Shown here piece after piece: positions 26,509-34,446 of a DNA stretch of 64,000 nucleotides. The notes under the pieces are model-generated. The model saw only the letters and a program-made list of their open reading frames with translations, was not told where the DNA came from and did no database searches. Position numbers and translations under genes: made by a program. The DNA comes from Candidatus Bariatricus faecipullorum (lineage in GTDB: Bacteria > Bacillota > Clostridia > Lachnospirales > Lachnospiraceae), in contig DWYV01000061.1 in the NCBI GenBank assembly GCA_019118525.1, forward strand, positions 1 to 64,000. Direction: 5' to 3'. Each line of letters starts with the position of its first letter. Positions within the stretch are counted from its first letter, which is position 1.

Positions 26509-27519
26509 ATGATGAAGATGAAGGGCTTTGGAATGATGATTGACAAGCTCAAAAAGGACCCCAAGACGATTGTGTTCACGGAAGGAAGCGACCCCAGAAT
26601 CCTGGAAGCAGCTTCCCGTCTGCTGGCATCCAATTTCCTTACCCCTATTCTGGTAGGAAAAGAAGAAGAGGTTCTGAATGCAGCAGAAGAATACGGTTAC
26701 AACATCCGGGGCGGACAGATTATTGACCCGGAAAATTACGAGCGGTTCGATGAAATGGTAGAGCTGTTCTGTGAGCTGAGAAAGAGCAAAGGGATGACTC
26801 CTGAGCAGGCAAGAGAAATCTTAAGCCATGGCAATTATTTTGGAACCATGCTGGTTAAGATGGGCGTTGCAGATGCTCTTCTGGGGGGCGCTACCTATTC
26901 CACAGCGGACACCATTCGTCCGGCACTTCAGATTATCAAGACCAGACCGGGACACAGCATGGTATCATCCTGCTTCATCCTGGTACGTCCTTCTGCAACA
27001 GGCGAAAATGAGGTTCTGGCAATGGGTGACTGTGCGCTGAACCTTTATCCGAATGAAGATGAACTGGTGGAAATTGCATTTGCCACTGCAGAGTGCGGTA
27101 TGCACTTCGGTATTGAGCCGAAGATTGCATTTTTAAGCTACTCCACTCTGGGCTCCGGAAAAGGAGAAGATGTGGACAAGATGAGAAATGCGGCAAACAA
27201 GGCGAAGGCCCTGCGTCCGGACCTTCCGATTGAAGGCGAGCTGCAGTTTGACGCCGCCGTATCTCCCCGTGTGGCAAGAACAAAATGCCCGGGAAATCCG
27301 GTAGCAGGTCAGGCAAACGTGTTCATTTTCCCGGACATCAATGCGGGAAACATCGGATACAAAATTGCACAGCGTATGGGTAACTTTGAAGCTTACGGTC
27401 CCATCCTTCTGGGGCTGAACGCACCCATCAACGACCTCTCCAGAGGATGCAATGCAGATGAAGTATACTCCATGTCTATCATTACTGCGGCGCTGGTTGG
27501 AGAAGAAGACGCATTATAA
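26509..27519 (+). CDS. pta: Phosphate acetyltransferase
   Basis: The 336-residue single-domain enzyme converts acetyl-CoA and phosphate to acetyl phosphate and CoA, feeding ATP production in acetate fermentation. Family landmarks are FTEGSDPRILEAA, GGATYSTADTIRPAL, the FLSYSTLGSGKGEDVDKM loop and NVFIFPDINAGNIGYK. Length fits the short Pta class without a regulatory N terminus. AGGAGG lies 8 nt before ATG. Acetate kinase, its usual neighbour, is absent: the next gene is convergent. Confidence 0.97.
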   Translation: MMKMKGFGMMIDKLKKDPKTIVFTEGSDPRILEAASRLLASNFLTPILVGKEEEVLNAAEEYGYNIRGGQIIDPENYERFDEMVELFCELRKSKGMTPEQAREILSHGNYFGTMLVKMGVADALLGGATYSTADTIRPALQIIKTRPGHSMVSSCFILVRPSATGENEVLAMGDCALNLYPNEDELVEIAFATAECGMHFGIEPKIAFLSYSTLGSGKGEDVDKMRNAANKAKALRPDLPIEGELQFDAAVSPRVARTKCPGNPVAGQANVFIFPDINAGNIGYKIAQRMGNFEAYGPILLGLNAPINDLSRGCNADEVYSMSIITAALVGEEDAL

Positions 27520-27552
27520 AAAGTACAGAAAATCATCAGGTACGAATACAGA

Positions 27553-27586
27553 GGATGCCGGGCTTACAGAAAGCCCAGCATCCTTT
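27553..27586 (+). terminator. Hairpin ending the pta transcript
   Basis: GGATGCCGGGCTT and AAGCCCAGCATCC pair with one mismatch around a short loop and are followed by TTTCTG. The hairpin is embedded in the last codons of the convergent dipeptidase gene. Confidence 0.65.
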
Positions 27587-28535
27587 CTGCATTTCGGAAA
27601 CAGACGTCCTCTATCTCCCCGGTGGTAAAGCCTGCCTGCTCCATGGCGGCTGCCAGCCGGGGCATTTTTTCGCAGCCGTCCAGTTCCAGAAAACCACCCA
27701 TGCCGTCGAAATCCGTTCCGAGGGCGGCGCACTGCCGGCCGCCGGTATGGATAACGTGGCGGATGTGGCGGACTATGGCTTCTATGGTGCTTTCCCCGTT
27801 TTCCTGAAGAAAGGCTCCGTAGAAATTTACGCCCACCACGCCCTGGCGTTCCCCGGTTTTCCGTATCATATCATCGGTCAGGTTTCGGGAATGCCCGCAG
27901 AGTGCGCGGCAGCAGGAGTGACTGGCCAGGAAGGGCCTGCGGCTGTGCCGGTATACATCGTAAAACCCCTCGTCAGACAGATGGGATACGTCAGCCAGAA
28001 TCCCCAGCCGCTCCATTTCCTCCAGAACATGGAAACCAAAAGGCTTCAGCCCGGTATCAGGGCGGCCGGAGAACTTATGGGAAAATCCAATGCAGTTTTC
28101 GTAATTCCAGGTCAGCGTGAGAAGACGGACGCCCTGCCGGTACAGTGTTTCCAGCCGTTCCAGGCGGTTTTCCAGAATTCCGCCTTCCTCCACAGTGAGA
28201 AAGCAGGAGAGCGCACCGGCATCCTTGTTTTCCTGGTATTCCTGCCGGTTCCTGGCCAGAGCGGCCCGGCTGTCATAGGACAGAGCGCCCTTTAAAATCC
28301 CGCACATGGCCAGCGCGTCGGCAAAATGGGATTCGGCCCGGGGCGGATTTCCCATATTGACGAAGCAGGCAAAAAACTGGGCCAGGTATCCGGCGTCAAG
28401 AAGACGGGTCAGGTCCAGATGCCCCCTGCTGTCCCAGAGCGTATTTGTCTCAGAGGCTGTATCCGCAGAGGCCTCCGGAATTTCCTGGTCGTAAAGAAGT
28501 GCCAGGGTGTCACAGTGAAAATCAATAAAATGCAT
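27564..28535 (-). CDS. Membrane dipeptidase (M19 family)
   Basis: The 323-residue protein is a renal-dipeptidase-type zinc enzyme: the N-terminal FIDFHCDTL binds zinc (His-x-Asp), the bridging Glu is in LTVEEGG, DVSHLSD and SHSCCRALCGHSRN carry further zinc histidines, and GTDFDGM closes the active site. It cleaves dipeptides, often including D-residues. No signal peptide is visible, so it should be cytosolic. AAAGGA lies 8 nt before ATG. It is divergent from glnA. Confidence 0.93.
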   Translation of the reverse strand: MHFIDFHCDTLALLYDQEIPEASADTASETNTLWDSRGHLDLTRLLDAGYLAQFFACFVNMGNPPRAESHFADALAMCGILKGALSYDSRAALARNRQEYQENKDAGALSCFLTVEEGGILENRLERLETLYRQGVRLLTLTWNYENCIGFSHKFSGRPDTGLKPFGFHVLEEMERLGILADVSHLSDEGFYDVYRHSRRPFLASHSCCRALCGHSRNLTDDMIRKTGERQGVVGVNFYGAFLQENGESTIEAIVRHIRHVIHTGGRQCAALGTDFDGMGGFLELDGCEKMPRLAAAMEQAGFTTGEIEDVCFRNAERMLGFL

Positions 28536-28567
28536 GTGGAGAATCCTTTCTGTAATGTTAGTATGAA

Positions 28568-28591
28568 GTTTACCCGTATCTCCGGGTAAAC
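28568..28591. promoter_or_regulatory. 9-bp inverted repeat between dipeptidase and glnA
   Basis: GTTTACCCG (28568-28576) and CGGGTAAAC (28583-28591) are perfect arms 6 nt apart, ending 17 bp before the glnA -35 box. It may be a regulator site for either divergent gene. Confidence 0.55.
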
Positions 28592-28608
28592 TGTTATATA
28601 ATAATACG

Positions 28609-28638
28609 TTGACAAGGTAAAGTATATTTTACTATAAT
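28609..28638 (+). promoter_or_regulatory. Consensus promoter of glnA
   Basis: TTGACA (28609-28614), an 18-bp spacer and TATAAT (28633-28638) match both consensus boxes exactly. The expected start point is near 28645, giving a leader of about 100 nt. Confidence 0.85.
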
Positions 28639-28647
28639 GGAAAAAAC

Positions 28648-28715
28648 AAGGACGTTTTCAGGGGATGAGAATGTCCTTTTGTTGTCATAAGGGGCGGCGG
28701 GAGAGGGATTCCGTC
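28648..28715 (+). promoter_or_regulatory. Structured glnA leader, candidate ANTAR-controlled attenuator
   Basis: The first hairpin (28648-28678) has a continuous 12-bp stem with two G-U pairs and a 7-nt loop AGGGGAT, followed by TTTTGTT, so it resembles a terminator. The second (about 28696-28715) has roughly 7 bp around GAGGGA. ANTAR proteins bind paired stem-loops with A1 and G4 in six-base loops; the first loop has A1 and G4 but seven bases, the second has G4 only. An ANTAR gene directly follows glnA, which supports antitermination control. Confidence 0.5.
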
Positions 28716-28746
28716 CGTCCTGCAGGAGATTTCAGGAGGTACTGTG

Positions 28747-30078
28747 ATGAGAAATTATACAAGAGAAGATATTTTCCGGCTTGTAGAGGAAGAGGACGTG
28801 GGATTTATCCGCCTGCAGTTTACGGATATTTTCGGAACACTGAAAAATGTGGCGGTGACAACCAGTCAGCTTGAAAAAGCGCTGAACAACGACTGTATGT
28901 TTGACGGTTCTTCCATTGAAGGATTCGCAAGGATTGAGGAATCGGATATGTATCTGTATCCGGACCTGAATACGTTTGAGATATTCCCCTGGCGGCCACA
29001 GCAGGGAAAGGTGGCCCGGTTTATCTGTGATATTCACCGGACAGACCGGAGCGCCTACGAAAGCGATCCCCGCTTTGTGCTGAAGCGGGCCATGAAAGAA
29101 GCGGAGGATATGGGCTACCAGTTCCAGGTGGGACCGGAGTGTGAATTTTTCCTTTTTACCACAGACGAAGAGGGGGTTCCCACGACGCAGACCCACGAAC
29201 GGGGCGGCTATTTTGATGTGGGACCGCTGGACATGGGCGAGAACGCCAGAAGAGACATGGTGCTGACCCTGGAGGAAATGGGATTTGAGGTGGAAGCTTC
29301 CCACCATGAAGTAGCCCCTTCCCAGCATGAAATCGTGTTTAAAAAAGACCATGCCCTGGCTACGGCAGACAATATCATGACCTTTAAACTGGTGGCAAAG
29401 ACCATTGCCAGACGCCACGGCCTTCACGCGACCTTTATGCCCAAACCCAAATACGGAATCAACGGCTCCGGCATGCATCTGAATATGTCTCTGATGAAGG
29501 ACGGCGCCAATATTTTCCATGACCCGGAAGATGAAAACGGACTGAGCCAGGAGGCGTACTATTTTATCGGAGGACTGCTGAAACATATAGACGCCATCAC
29601 CTTTATCACAAATCCGATTGTAAATTCCTATAAAAGACTGGTGCCGGGATACGAAGCGCCGGTATATATCGCCTGGTCGGCAAAAAACCGGACTCCCTTA
29701 ATCCGGATTCCCTCTGCCAAGAGTGCAGATACCCGAATCGAACTGCGCAGCCCGGATGCTTCTTCCAATCCGTATCTGGCCCTGGCCGTGTGCCTGGCAG
29801 CGGGTATGGAAGGAATCCGGGAAAAAATAGTGCCGCCTGCAGGAATCTCCGATAATATATTCGAGATGTCCAGAAAAGAAAGAGAAGAACTGGGAATCCG
29901 CACGCTCCCGGGAAGCCTGCTGGAGGCGGAGAGAGCTTTTGAGAAAGATACGTTTATTCAGGAGGTTCTGGGAGAGGACCTGACCTGGAAATTTATCCGG
30001 GCGAAAAAGGCCGAATATCAGGTATACCGGCGGCAGGTGACAGACTGGGAGATTGGCGAGTATTTACAGAAATACTAA
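28747..30078 (+). CDS. glnA: Glutamine synthetase type I
   Basis: The 443-residue enzyme makes glutamine from glutamate, ammonia and ATP. Typical GSI segments are present: the Asp-loop [24 protein letters not shown] with metal glutamates, [11 protein letters not shown] for ATP and ammonium, and [18 protein letters not shown]. It has the shorter GSI-alpha size; the tyrosine adenylylation segment of the beta type is not apparent. ATG 28747 is 7 nt after AGGAGG. It is followed by an ANTAR regulator, dapF and dapL on the same strand, a nitrogen-assimilation and lysine/peptidoglycan operon. Confidence 0.97.
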   Translation: MRNYTREDIFRLVEEEDVGFIRLQFTDIFGTLKNVAVTTSQLEKALNNDCMFDGSSIEGFARIEESDMYLYPDLNTFEIFPWRPQQGKVARFICDIHRTDRSAYESDPRFVLKRAMKEAEDMGYQFQVGPECEFFLFTTDEEGVPTTQTHERGGYFDVGPLDMGENARRDMVLTLEEMGFEVEASHHEVAPSQHEIVFKKDHALATADNIMTFKLVAKTIARRHGLHATFMPKPKYGINGSGMHLNMSLMKDGANIFHDPEDENGLSQEAYYFIGGLLKHIDAITFITNPIVNSYKRLVPGYEAPVYIAWSAKNRTPLIRIPSAKSADTRIELRSPDASSNPYLALAVCLAAGMEGIREKIVPPAGISDNIFEMSRKEREELGIRTLPGSLLEAERAFEKDTFIQEVLGEDLTWKFIRAKKAEYQVYRRQVTDWEIGEYLQKY

Positions 30079-30108
30079 AGTCGTGGAAAGACCGGGGGAA
30101 TGATACAG

Positions 30109-30657
30109 ATGAGCAGCATCATTGTTGTATTCCCGAAAAGGGAAAATGCCGCAAACATCCGCAACATCCTTGTGCGGAACGGTTTTGAAGTGACGGGAGT
30201 CTGTACCACGGGCGCCCAGGCGATGCAGTACGCAGACGCCATGAACGATGGAATCGTAGTCTGTGGTTATAAAATGCAGGATATGCTATATACTGAACTG
30301 AGAGAATATCTGCCCTCTTCTTTTGAAATGCTTCTGATAGCCTCTGCGGATAAATGGCAGGAAGGCCAGATACCGGGTGTGGTGGGACTGTCCATGCCGC
30401 TCAAGGTATTTGACCTGGTCAACACCATGGAAATGATGATGTATGACGTGCGGAAGCGGCGGAAAAAGCGCCGCCAGGAAAAAAAGCAGAGAAATCCCGA
30501 GGAGCAGAAAATCATAGATGAGGCAAAGCAGCTTCTGATGGAACGAAACCATATGTCCGAGGAGGAGGCCCACCGCTATCTTCAGAAAAACAGTATGGAC
30601 AGCGGAAACAGTATGGTGGAAACCGCCCAGATGGTACTGAGCATCATGGGAGAATAA
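30109..30657 (+). CDS. ANTAR-domain RNA-binding response regulator
   Basis: The 182-residue protein has a receiver-like N-terminal part (SSIIVVFPKRENAANIRNILVRNG) that lacks the usual acidic pocket and phospho-Asp, so it is probably not controlled by phosphorylation. A basic linker (KRRKKRRQEKKQR) leads to a C-terminal ANTAR domain with KQLLMERNHMSEEEAHRYLQ. ANTAR proteins bind two-hairpin RNA and prevent transcription termination. Its place 30 bp after glnA and the glnA leader structure suggest glnA as target. I prefer ATG 30109, 10 nt after GGGGG, over ATG 30100, which is too close. Confidence 0.87.
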   Translation: MSSIIVVFPKRENAANIRNILVRNGFEVTGVCTTGAQAMQYADAMNDGIVVCGYKMQDMLYTELREYLPSSFEMLLIASADKWQEGQIPGVVGLSMPLKVFDLVNTMEMMMYDVRKRRKKRRQEKKQRNPEEQKIIDEAKQLLMERNHMSEEEAHRYLQKNSMDSGNSMVETAQMVLSIMGE

Positions 30658-30700
30658 GGGCTGCCGTGCAGGTGACAGACTGGAAAGGCGGAAGCAGCGG

Positions 30701-31546
30701 TTGAGATTTACCAAAATGCAGGGTCTGGGAAATGACTATGTATATGTAAACTGCTTCAGAGAAACGGTAACTGAGCCGGAAAAACTTGCAAAAAAACTCA
30801 GTGACAGACATTTCGGCGTGGGAGGAGACGGGCTGATTCTTATTCTGCCCTCCCACTGCGCTGATTTCAGAATGGAAATATACAATGCAGACGGTTCCAG
30901 GGCCCAGATGTGCGGAAACGGCCTGCGGTGCGCAGGAAAACTGGCATACGAAAGCGGTCTGTGCCGGGGCACCGGCCTGACCGTGGAGACCCTGGCCGGC
31001 CTGCGCAGGATAACGCTTTTAAAAGAAAACGGAGTAGTGACGGAGGTCTGCGCCGATATGGGAGTACCCCGGTACAATGCCCATGCGATTCCCATTCTCA
31101 GCGAAAAGGACCTGGTTCTGGACGAACCTATCCAGGTGCGGGGAAAGGATTACCGGATAACCGGAATTTCCATGGGAAATCCCCACGCCGTGGTGTATGT
31201 GGAGGACGTCTGGAATTATCCCGTAAAAGAAGAGGGACCGGGATTTGAGTTTCACCCCCGGTTTCCGGAACGGATAAACACCGAATTCTGTGAGATAAAA
31301 GACCGGACGCATATCCATATGCGGGTATGGGAAAGGGGAGCCGGGGAGACCCTGGCCTGCGGGACGGGCGCCTGCGCGGCTGTGGCAGCTTCCGTTCTGA
31401 ACCATTTGACAGAAGAGGAAGTAACCGTTACACTATTAGGAGGAAACCTGAATATCCGCTGGGACAGAAAGCTGAACCATATCTTTATGACCGGCCCTGC
31501 CGTGCGGGTATTTGACGGCGAAACAGAAGAACAGGAGAACCAGTAA
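30701..31546 (+). CDS. dapF: Diaminopimelate epimerase
   Basis: The 281-residue enzyme interconverts LL- and meso-diaminopimelate for lysine and peptidoglycan. Both catalytic cysteines are present: Cys 71 in MCGNGLRC and the second in ACGTGACA near residue 219. The N terminus MRFTKMQGLGNDY matches the family exactly from TTG 30701, so this rare start codon is well supported; AAAGGCGG lies about 10 nt upstream. It is directly followed by dapL (1 bp), giving the two consecutive last steps before meso-DAP. Confidence 0.95.
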   Translation: MRFTKMQGLGNDYVYVNCFRETVTEPEKLAKKLSDRHFGVGGDGLILILPSHCADFRMEIYNADGSRAQMCGNGLRCAGKLAYESGLCRGTGLTVETLAGLRRITLLKENGVVTEVCADMGVPRYNAHAIPILSEKDLVLDEPIQVRGKDYRITGISMGNPHAVVYVEDVWNYPVKEEGPGFEFHPRFPERINTEFCEIKDRTHIHMRVWERGAGETLACGTGACAAVAASVLNHLTEEEVTVTLLGGNLNIRWDRKLNHIFMTGPAVRVFDGETEEQENQ

Positions 31547-31547
31547 G

Positions 31548-32762
31548 ATGTATAAGATTAACGAAAACTTTTTAAAACTGCCGGGAAGTTATCTGTTTTC
31601 TACGATTGCAAAAAAAGTAGCTTCCTATTCCAAGGAACATCCGGATAAAGAAATCATCCGTCTGGGAATCGGTGATGTAACCCAGCCTCTGGCTCCGGCG
31701 ATTATTGACGCCCTGCACAAGGCTGTGGATGAGATGGCTCATGCAGAGACCTTTCATGGATACGCTCCCGATCTGGGCTATGAATTTTTAAGAAGCGCGA
31801 TTGCGAAAAATGACTATCAGGCCCTGGGATGCGATATCCAGGCCGATGAAATCTTCGTATCCGATGGCGCAAAATGCGATTCCGGAAATATTCAGGAGAT
31901 TTTTGACGGCAGCTGCCGGATTGCCGTATGTGACCCGGTATACCCGGTATATGTGGACAGCAATGTCATGGCAGGGCGGACCGGAGAGTATGACCCGAAG
32001 ACCGAAACCTGGAGCGACGTCATCTACATGCCCTGCACAAAAGAAAACAATTTTACTCCGGAACTTCCGAAAGAGATACCGGATATGATTTATCTGTGCT
32101 TCCCCAACAATCCCACCGGTTCTGCCATTACCACGGAAGAACTGCAGAAATGGGTGGATTATGCGAACAAAGTGGGAGCCGTGATTATCTATGACGCGGC
32201 ATATGAGGCTTACATTACAGAGGACAATGTACCTCATTCGATTTACCAGTGCGAAGGTGCCAGAACCTGCGCCATCGAGCTGCGCAGCTTCTCCAAAAAC
32301 GCCGGCTTTACCGGCGTGCGTCTGGGTGCAACCGTTGTGCCGAAGGATTTAAAATGCGGCGATGTAATGCTGCATTCTCTCTGGGCAAGAAGACACGGCA
32401 CCAAATATAACGGCGCACCTTATATTGTCCAGAAAGCCGGCGAGGCAGTATATTCCGAGGCCGGAAAGGCCCAGATAAAAGAGCAGATTGCTTATTACCA
32501 GAAGAACGCCTCCACAATTTTAAACGGACTGAAGGAGGCCGGGTATGAGGTGTCCGGCGGAGTAAACTCTCCGTATATCTGGCTGAAAACACCGGACGGC
32601 ATGTCTTCCTGGCAGTTCTTTGATTTCCTTCTGGAGAACGCCAATGTGGTAGGTACTCCCGGATCCGGATTCGGTCCAAGCGGGGAAGGATATTTCCGGC
32701 TGACCGCATTCGGAACGTATGAAAATACACTGGCCGCAATTAAACGGATAAAAGAACTTTAG
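31548..32762 (+). CDS. dapL: LL-diaminopimelate aminotransferase
   Basis: The 404-residue class I aminotransferase makes LL-diaminopimelate from tetrahydrodipicolinate in one step, using glutamate. The N terminus (INENFLKLPGSYLFSTIAKK) is diagnostic of the DapL family; the PLP Lys lies in SFSKNAGFTGVR, and CFPNNPTG and YDAAYEAY are the usual PLP contacts. It bypasses the succinylase and acetylase routes, as in many Clostridia. ATG 31548 follows AGGAGA by 11 nt. A GC-rich hairpin follows the stop codon. Confidence 0.96.
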   Translation: MYKINENFLKLPGSYLFSTIAKKVASYSKEHPDKEIIRLGIGDVTQPLAPAIIDALHKAVDEMAHAETFHGYAPDLGYEFLRSAIAKNDYQALGCDIQADEIFVSDGAKCDSGNIQEIFDGSCRIAVCDPVYPVYVDSNVMAGRTGEYDPKTETWSDVIYMPCTKENNFTPELPKEIPDMIYLCFPNNPTGSAITTEELQKWVDYANKVGAVIIYDAAYEAYITEDNVPHSIYQCEGARTCAIELRSFSKNAGFTGVRLGATVVPKDLKCGDVMLHSLWARRHGTKYNGAPYIVQKAGEAVYSEAGKAQIKEQIAYYQKNASTILNGLKEAGYEVSGGVNSPYIWLKTPDGMSSWQFFDFLLENANVVGTPGSGFGPSGEGYFRLTAFGTYENTLAAIKRIKEL

Positions 32763-32772
32763 GGAAAAATGG

Positions 32773-32803
32773 CAGGGAGCGCATCTGCAGAAGGCGCTCC
32801 CTG
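32773..32803 (+). terminator. GC-rich hairpin after dapL
   Basis: CAGGGAGCGC (32773-32782) and GCGCTCCCTG (32794-32803) are perfect 10-bp arms. Only GATTTCCC follows, so the T-tract is poor. Confidence 0.6.
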
Positions 32804-32877
32804 GATTTCCCGGAAAAGTCTGAAAAAGATAAGGAAAGAAAAGAAAAAACTTTCTTTAAGGAAAAGTAAAAAAGGAC

Positions 32878-32905
32878 TTGCATTTTGAAAAAACTCTGGT
32901 ATAAT
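32878..32905 (+). promoter_or_regulatory. tRNA promoter
   Basis: TTGCAT (32878-32883), a 16-bp spacer and TATAAT (32900-32905) lie 42 bp before tRNA-Gln. Confidence 0.75.
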
Positions 32906-32947
32906 AAGATTGTTCGCTGTTAAGAGCGGTCGATAACACCAGAATGA

Positions 32948-33018
32948 TGCGGATTGGTGTAATGGCAGCACAGCAGACTCTGACTCTGTTAGTAGAGGTT
33001 CGAGTCCTCTATCCGTAG
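32948..33018 (+). tRNA. tRNA-Gln (CTG)
   Basis: The acceptor arms TGCGGAT (32948-32954) and ATCCGTA (33011-33017) pair. The anticodon loop CTCTGAC reads CTG, and the T-loop GGTTCGAGTCC is standard. The discriminator base is G at 33018, and no CCA is encoded. Confidence 0.93.
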
Positions 33019-33040
33019 TTTCCTAATTAAATAGGGTGAG

Positions 33041-33068
33041 CCGGATATCTCAGATATCCGGTTGTTTT
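33041..33068 (+). terminator. Hairpin between the two tRNA genes
   Basis: CCGGATATC and GATATCCGG pair perfectly around TCA and are followed by TTGTTTT. It may end the tRNA-Gln transcript or act as a processing site in a joint transcript. Confidence 0.6.
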
Positions 33069-33070
33069 AT

Positions 33071-33144
<74 letters not shown>

Positions 33145-33159
33145 TTTTTTACTGGGATA

Positions 33160-33196
33160 CCACAAAGCCTTGAATTTACTGGCTTTGTGGTTTTTT
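33160..33196 (+). terminator. Terminator after tRNA-Pro
   Basis: CCACAAAGCC (33160-33169) and GGCTTTGTGG (33181-33190) are perfect 10-bp arms followed by TTTTTT. Confidence 0.92.
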
Positions 33197-33300
33197 AAAT
33201 TTCTGCATTTTAGGAGTGGCTATTTATTCTCTGAAAGCGCTCCTTTATCTGGATAGTCCTTATTATTTTAATACGTGTTTTACGCTTTCAAAGAAAGTAA

Positions 33301-33329
33301 TTGTTTAAAATATAAGATGCAGGTATAAT
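33301..33329 (+). promoter_or_regulatory. Promoter of the MNT/HEPN pair
   Basis: TTGTTT (33301-33306), a 17-bp spacer and TATAAT (33324-33329) lie 66 bp before the MNT start. The stretch 33197-33300 is AT-rich and empty. Confidence 0.65.
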
Positions 33330-33395
33330 AATTATATAAGAAATTTCGAACATACAAACTTGTGGCTTTTATTTTTTGAAAGGAGAGCAGAGGAT

Positions 33396-33737
33396 ATGTG
33401 CACACAAGACAATCTTGAAAAAATATTGAAGAAAATTGTCATCATATACCGAAATATCTATAATCAGAATCTGTGTGATATCTATTTGTATGGTTCGTAT
33501 GCCCGGGGTGACTATAATGAGGAGTCGGATATTGATATTGTAGCAATCGTAAAAGGCGATAGACAGGAGCTGCAAAATCAGTTAAAGGAAATCTGGGAGG
33601 CTGTTTCGGATTTAGAACTGGATTATGAAGTTGTCATCTCTCCAACTGTAATTCCCTATAGTGAATTTGAAACCTATAAAGATATCCTTCCCTATTATAG
33701 AAATATTGCAAAGGAAGGAGTGAAGCTGAGTGCCTGA
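33396..33737 (+). CDS. MNT-type minimal nucleotidyltransferase (antitoxin-like)
   Basis: The 113-residue protein has the Pol-beta nucleotidyltransferase core: GSYARGDYNEESDIDIVAI carries G-S (33-34) and the Asp pair (45, 47), with a third acidic site in LELDYEV. In HEPN/MNT systems such proteins AMPylate or otherwise neutralise the HEPN partner. The stop codon overlaps the HEPN gene by 8 nt. Base composition is clearly more AT-rich than in the flanking genes, which suggests transfer. GGAGAGCAGAGGA precedes ATG 33396. Confidence 0.87.
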   Translation: MCTQDNLEKILKKIVIIYRNIYNQNLCDIYLYGSYARGDYNEESDIDIVAIVKGDRQELQNQLKEIWEAVSDLELDYEVVISPTVIPYSEFETYKDILPYYRNIAKEGVKLSA

Positions 33738-34119
33738 TTATCAAAAGGAACTCGTTGAATATCGTTTACAGACAGCCCAGGAAAAGCTTCACTCTGCTAA
33801 GGTTCTGCTTGATGCTGGAGAATATAAAGATTCAATCGGAAGGTCGTACTATGCAATGTTTTCAGCTATCAGAGCTATACTAGCCCTGGATAAAGTGGAC
33901 TTCTCCAAACACGCAGGAGTAATAGCCTATTTCCAGAAAGAATATGTAAAGACTGGGAAATTTGATAAAGAATATTCCAAGTATATAAGTAGTGCCTTCC
34001 AGATTAGGAACAACTGTGACTATGCTGATTTTTTTCTGGTGTCCAGAAACGATGCTGTGGAACAGTATGAGAAAGCAGAGAAATTTGTAGATGCAGTGAA
34101 GAAATACTTGTTTAAGTAG
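33730..34119 (+). CDS. HEPN-domain protein (toxin-like partner of MNT)
   Basis: The 129-residue helical protein has the HEPN pattern: AKVLLDAGEYKDSIGRSYYAMF near the N terminus and FQIRNNCDYADF near residue 95. Ribonuclease HEPN proteins carry R-x4-6-H; here Arg 93 is followed by Tyr 98 with no His, as in the PF05168/COG1895 branch. Toxic RNase activity is therefore uncertain and it may be a binding subunit. The GTG 33730 start overlaps the MNT stop, which indicates coupled translation. AT-rich like its partner. Confidence 0.87.
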   Translation: MPDYQKELVEYRLQTAQEKLHSAKVLLDAGEYKDSIGRSYYAMFSAIRAILALDKVDFSKHAGVIAYFQKEYVKTGKFDKEYSKYISSAFQIRNNCDYADFFLVSRNDAVEQYEKAEKFVDAVKKYLFK

Positions 34120-34166
34120 TAGCTTCGAATTTATAAATACTAATGAACAAAATTGAAAGGAAAGTT

Positions 34167-34259
34167 ATGTTACCTGTCCATCTTCAAGTAAGCAAAAAAC
34201 CCAAAAATAAGGAGAAAGTCCCGGTACTGTGTATAACAGCTGCTCCACTAATGATTTAG
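34167..34259 (+). CDS. Short ORF, possible leader peptide for the MATE gene
   Basis: A 30-codon ORF starts at ATG 34167, 6 nt after GAAAGG. It encodes a basic, Lys- and Pro-containing middle and a hydrophobic end (CITAAPLMI). A plausible promoter (TTGTTT 34108-34113, 18 bp, TATAAA 34132-34137) lies before it. Its stop codon falls inside the 3' arm of the terminator at 34238-34274, so a translating ribosome would disrupt that hairpin. The MATE gene starts 187 bp later. It could instead be chance; no homologue is recalled. Confidence 0.4.
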   Translation: MLPVHLQVSKKPKNKEKVPVLCITAAPLMI

Positions 34260-34274
34260 TGTAGCAGCTTTTTT
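34238..34274 (+). terminator. Strong terminator upstream of the MATE gene
   Basis: 14-bp arms (34238-34251 and 34256-34269, one mismatch) close on TGAT and are followed by six Ts. It ends the MNT/HEPN transcript or attenuates the MATE gene. Confidence 0.85.
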
Positions 34275-34446
34275 GCTCGATAAGCGAGGTATCGCGGCAA
34301 TCGGATAGGGGGGAAGGAATCTTCCCCTGCCCGGTTTCATAACCAGAAAAAGAAGGAAGGTCCACTCCCCCCTTGTCCTTTATTGACGAAACTGCCGGAA
34401 AGCAGTAAGATAAAAAACGGAAATGAGAACAGTGGGAGGAATCGCT
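34275..34446. other. Non-coding segment with small hairpins before the MATE gene
   Basis: This segment completes the 327-bp gap between HEPN and MATE. It holds a small stem CTCG-ATAAG-CGAG (about 34276-34288) and a 7-bp hairpin GGGGAAG-GAAT-CTTCCCC (34310-34327). Composition shifts back toward the GC-richer genome. No repeat of the tRNA-Pro 3' end that would mark an attachment site was found. Confidence 0.5.

Noticed and set aside
33145..34446. Integrative element attached at tRNA-Pro
   Set aside because: No integrase and no repeat of the tRNA 3' end was found at the far side; only composition and position hint at transfer.
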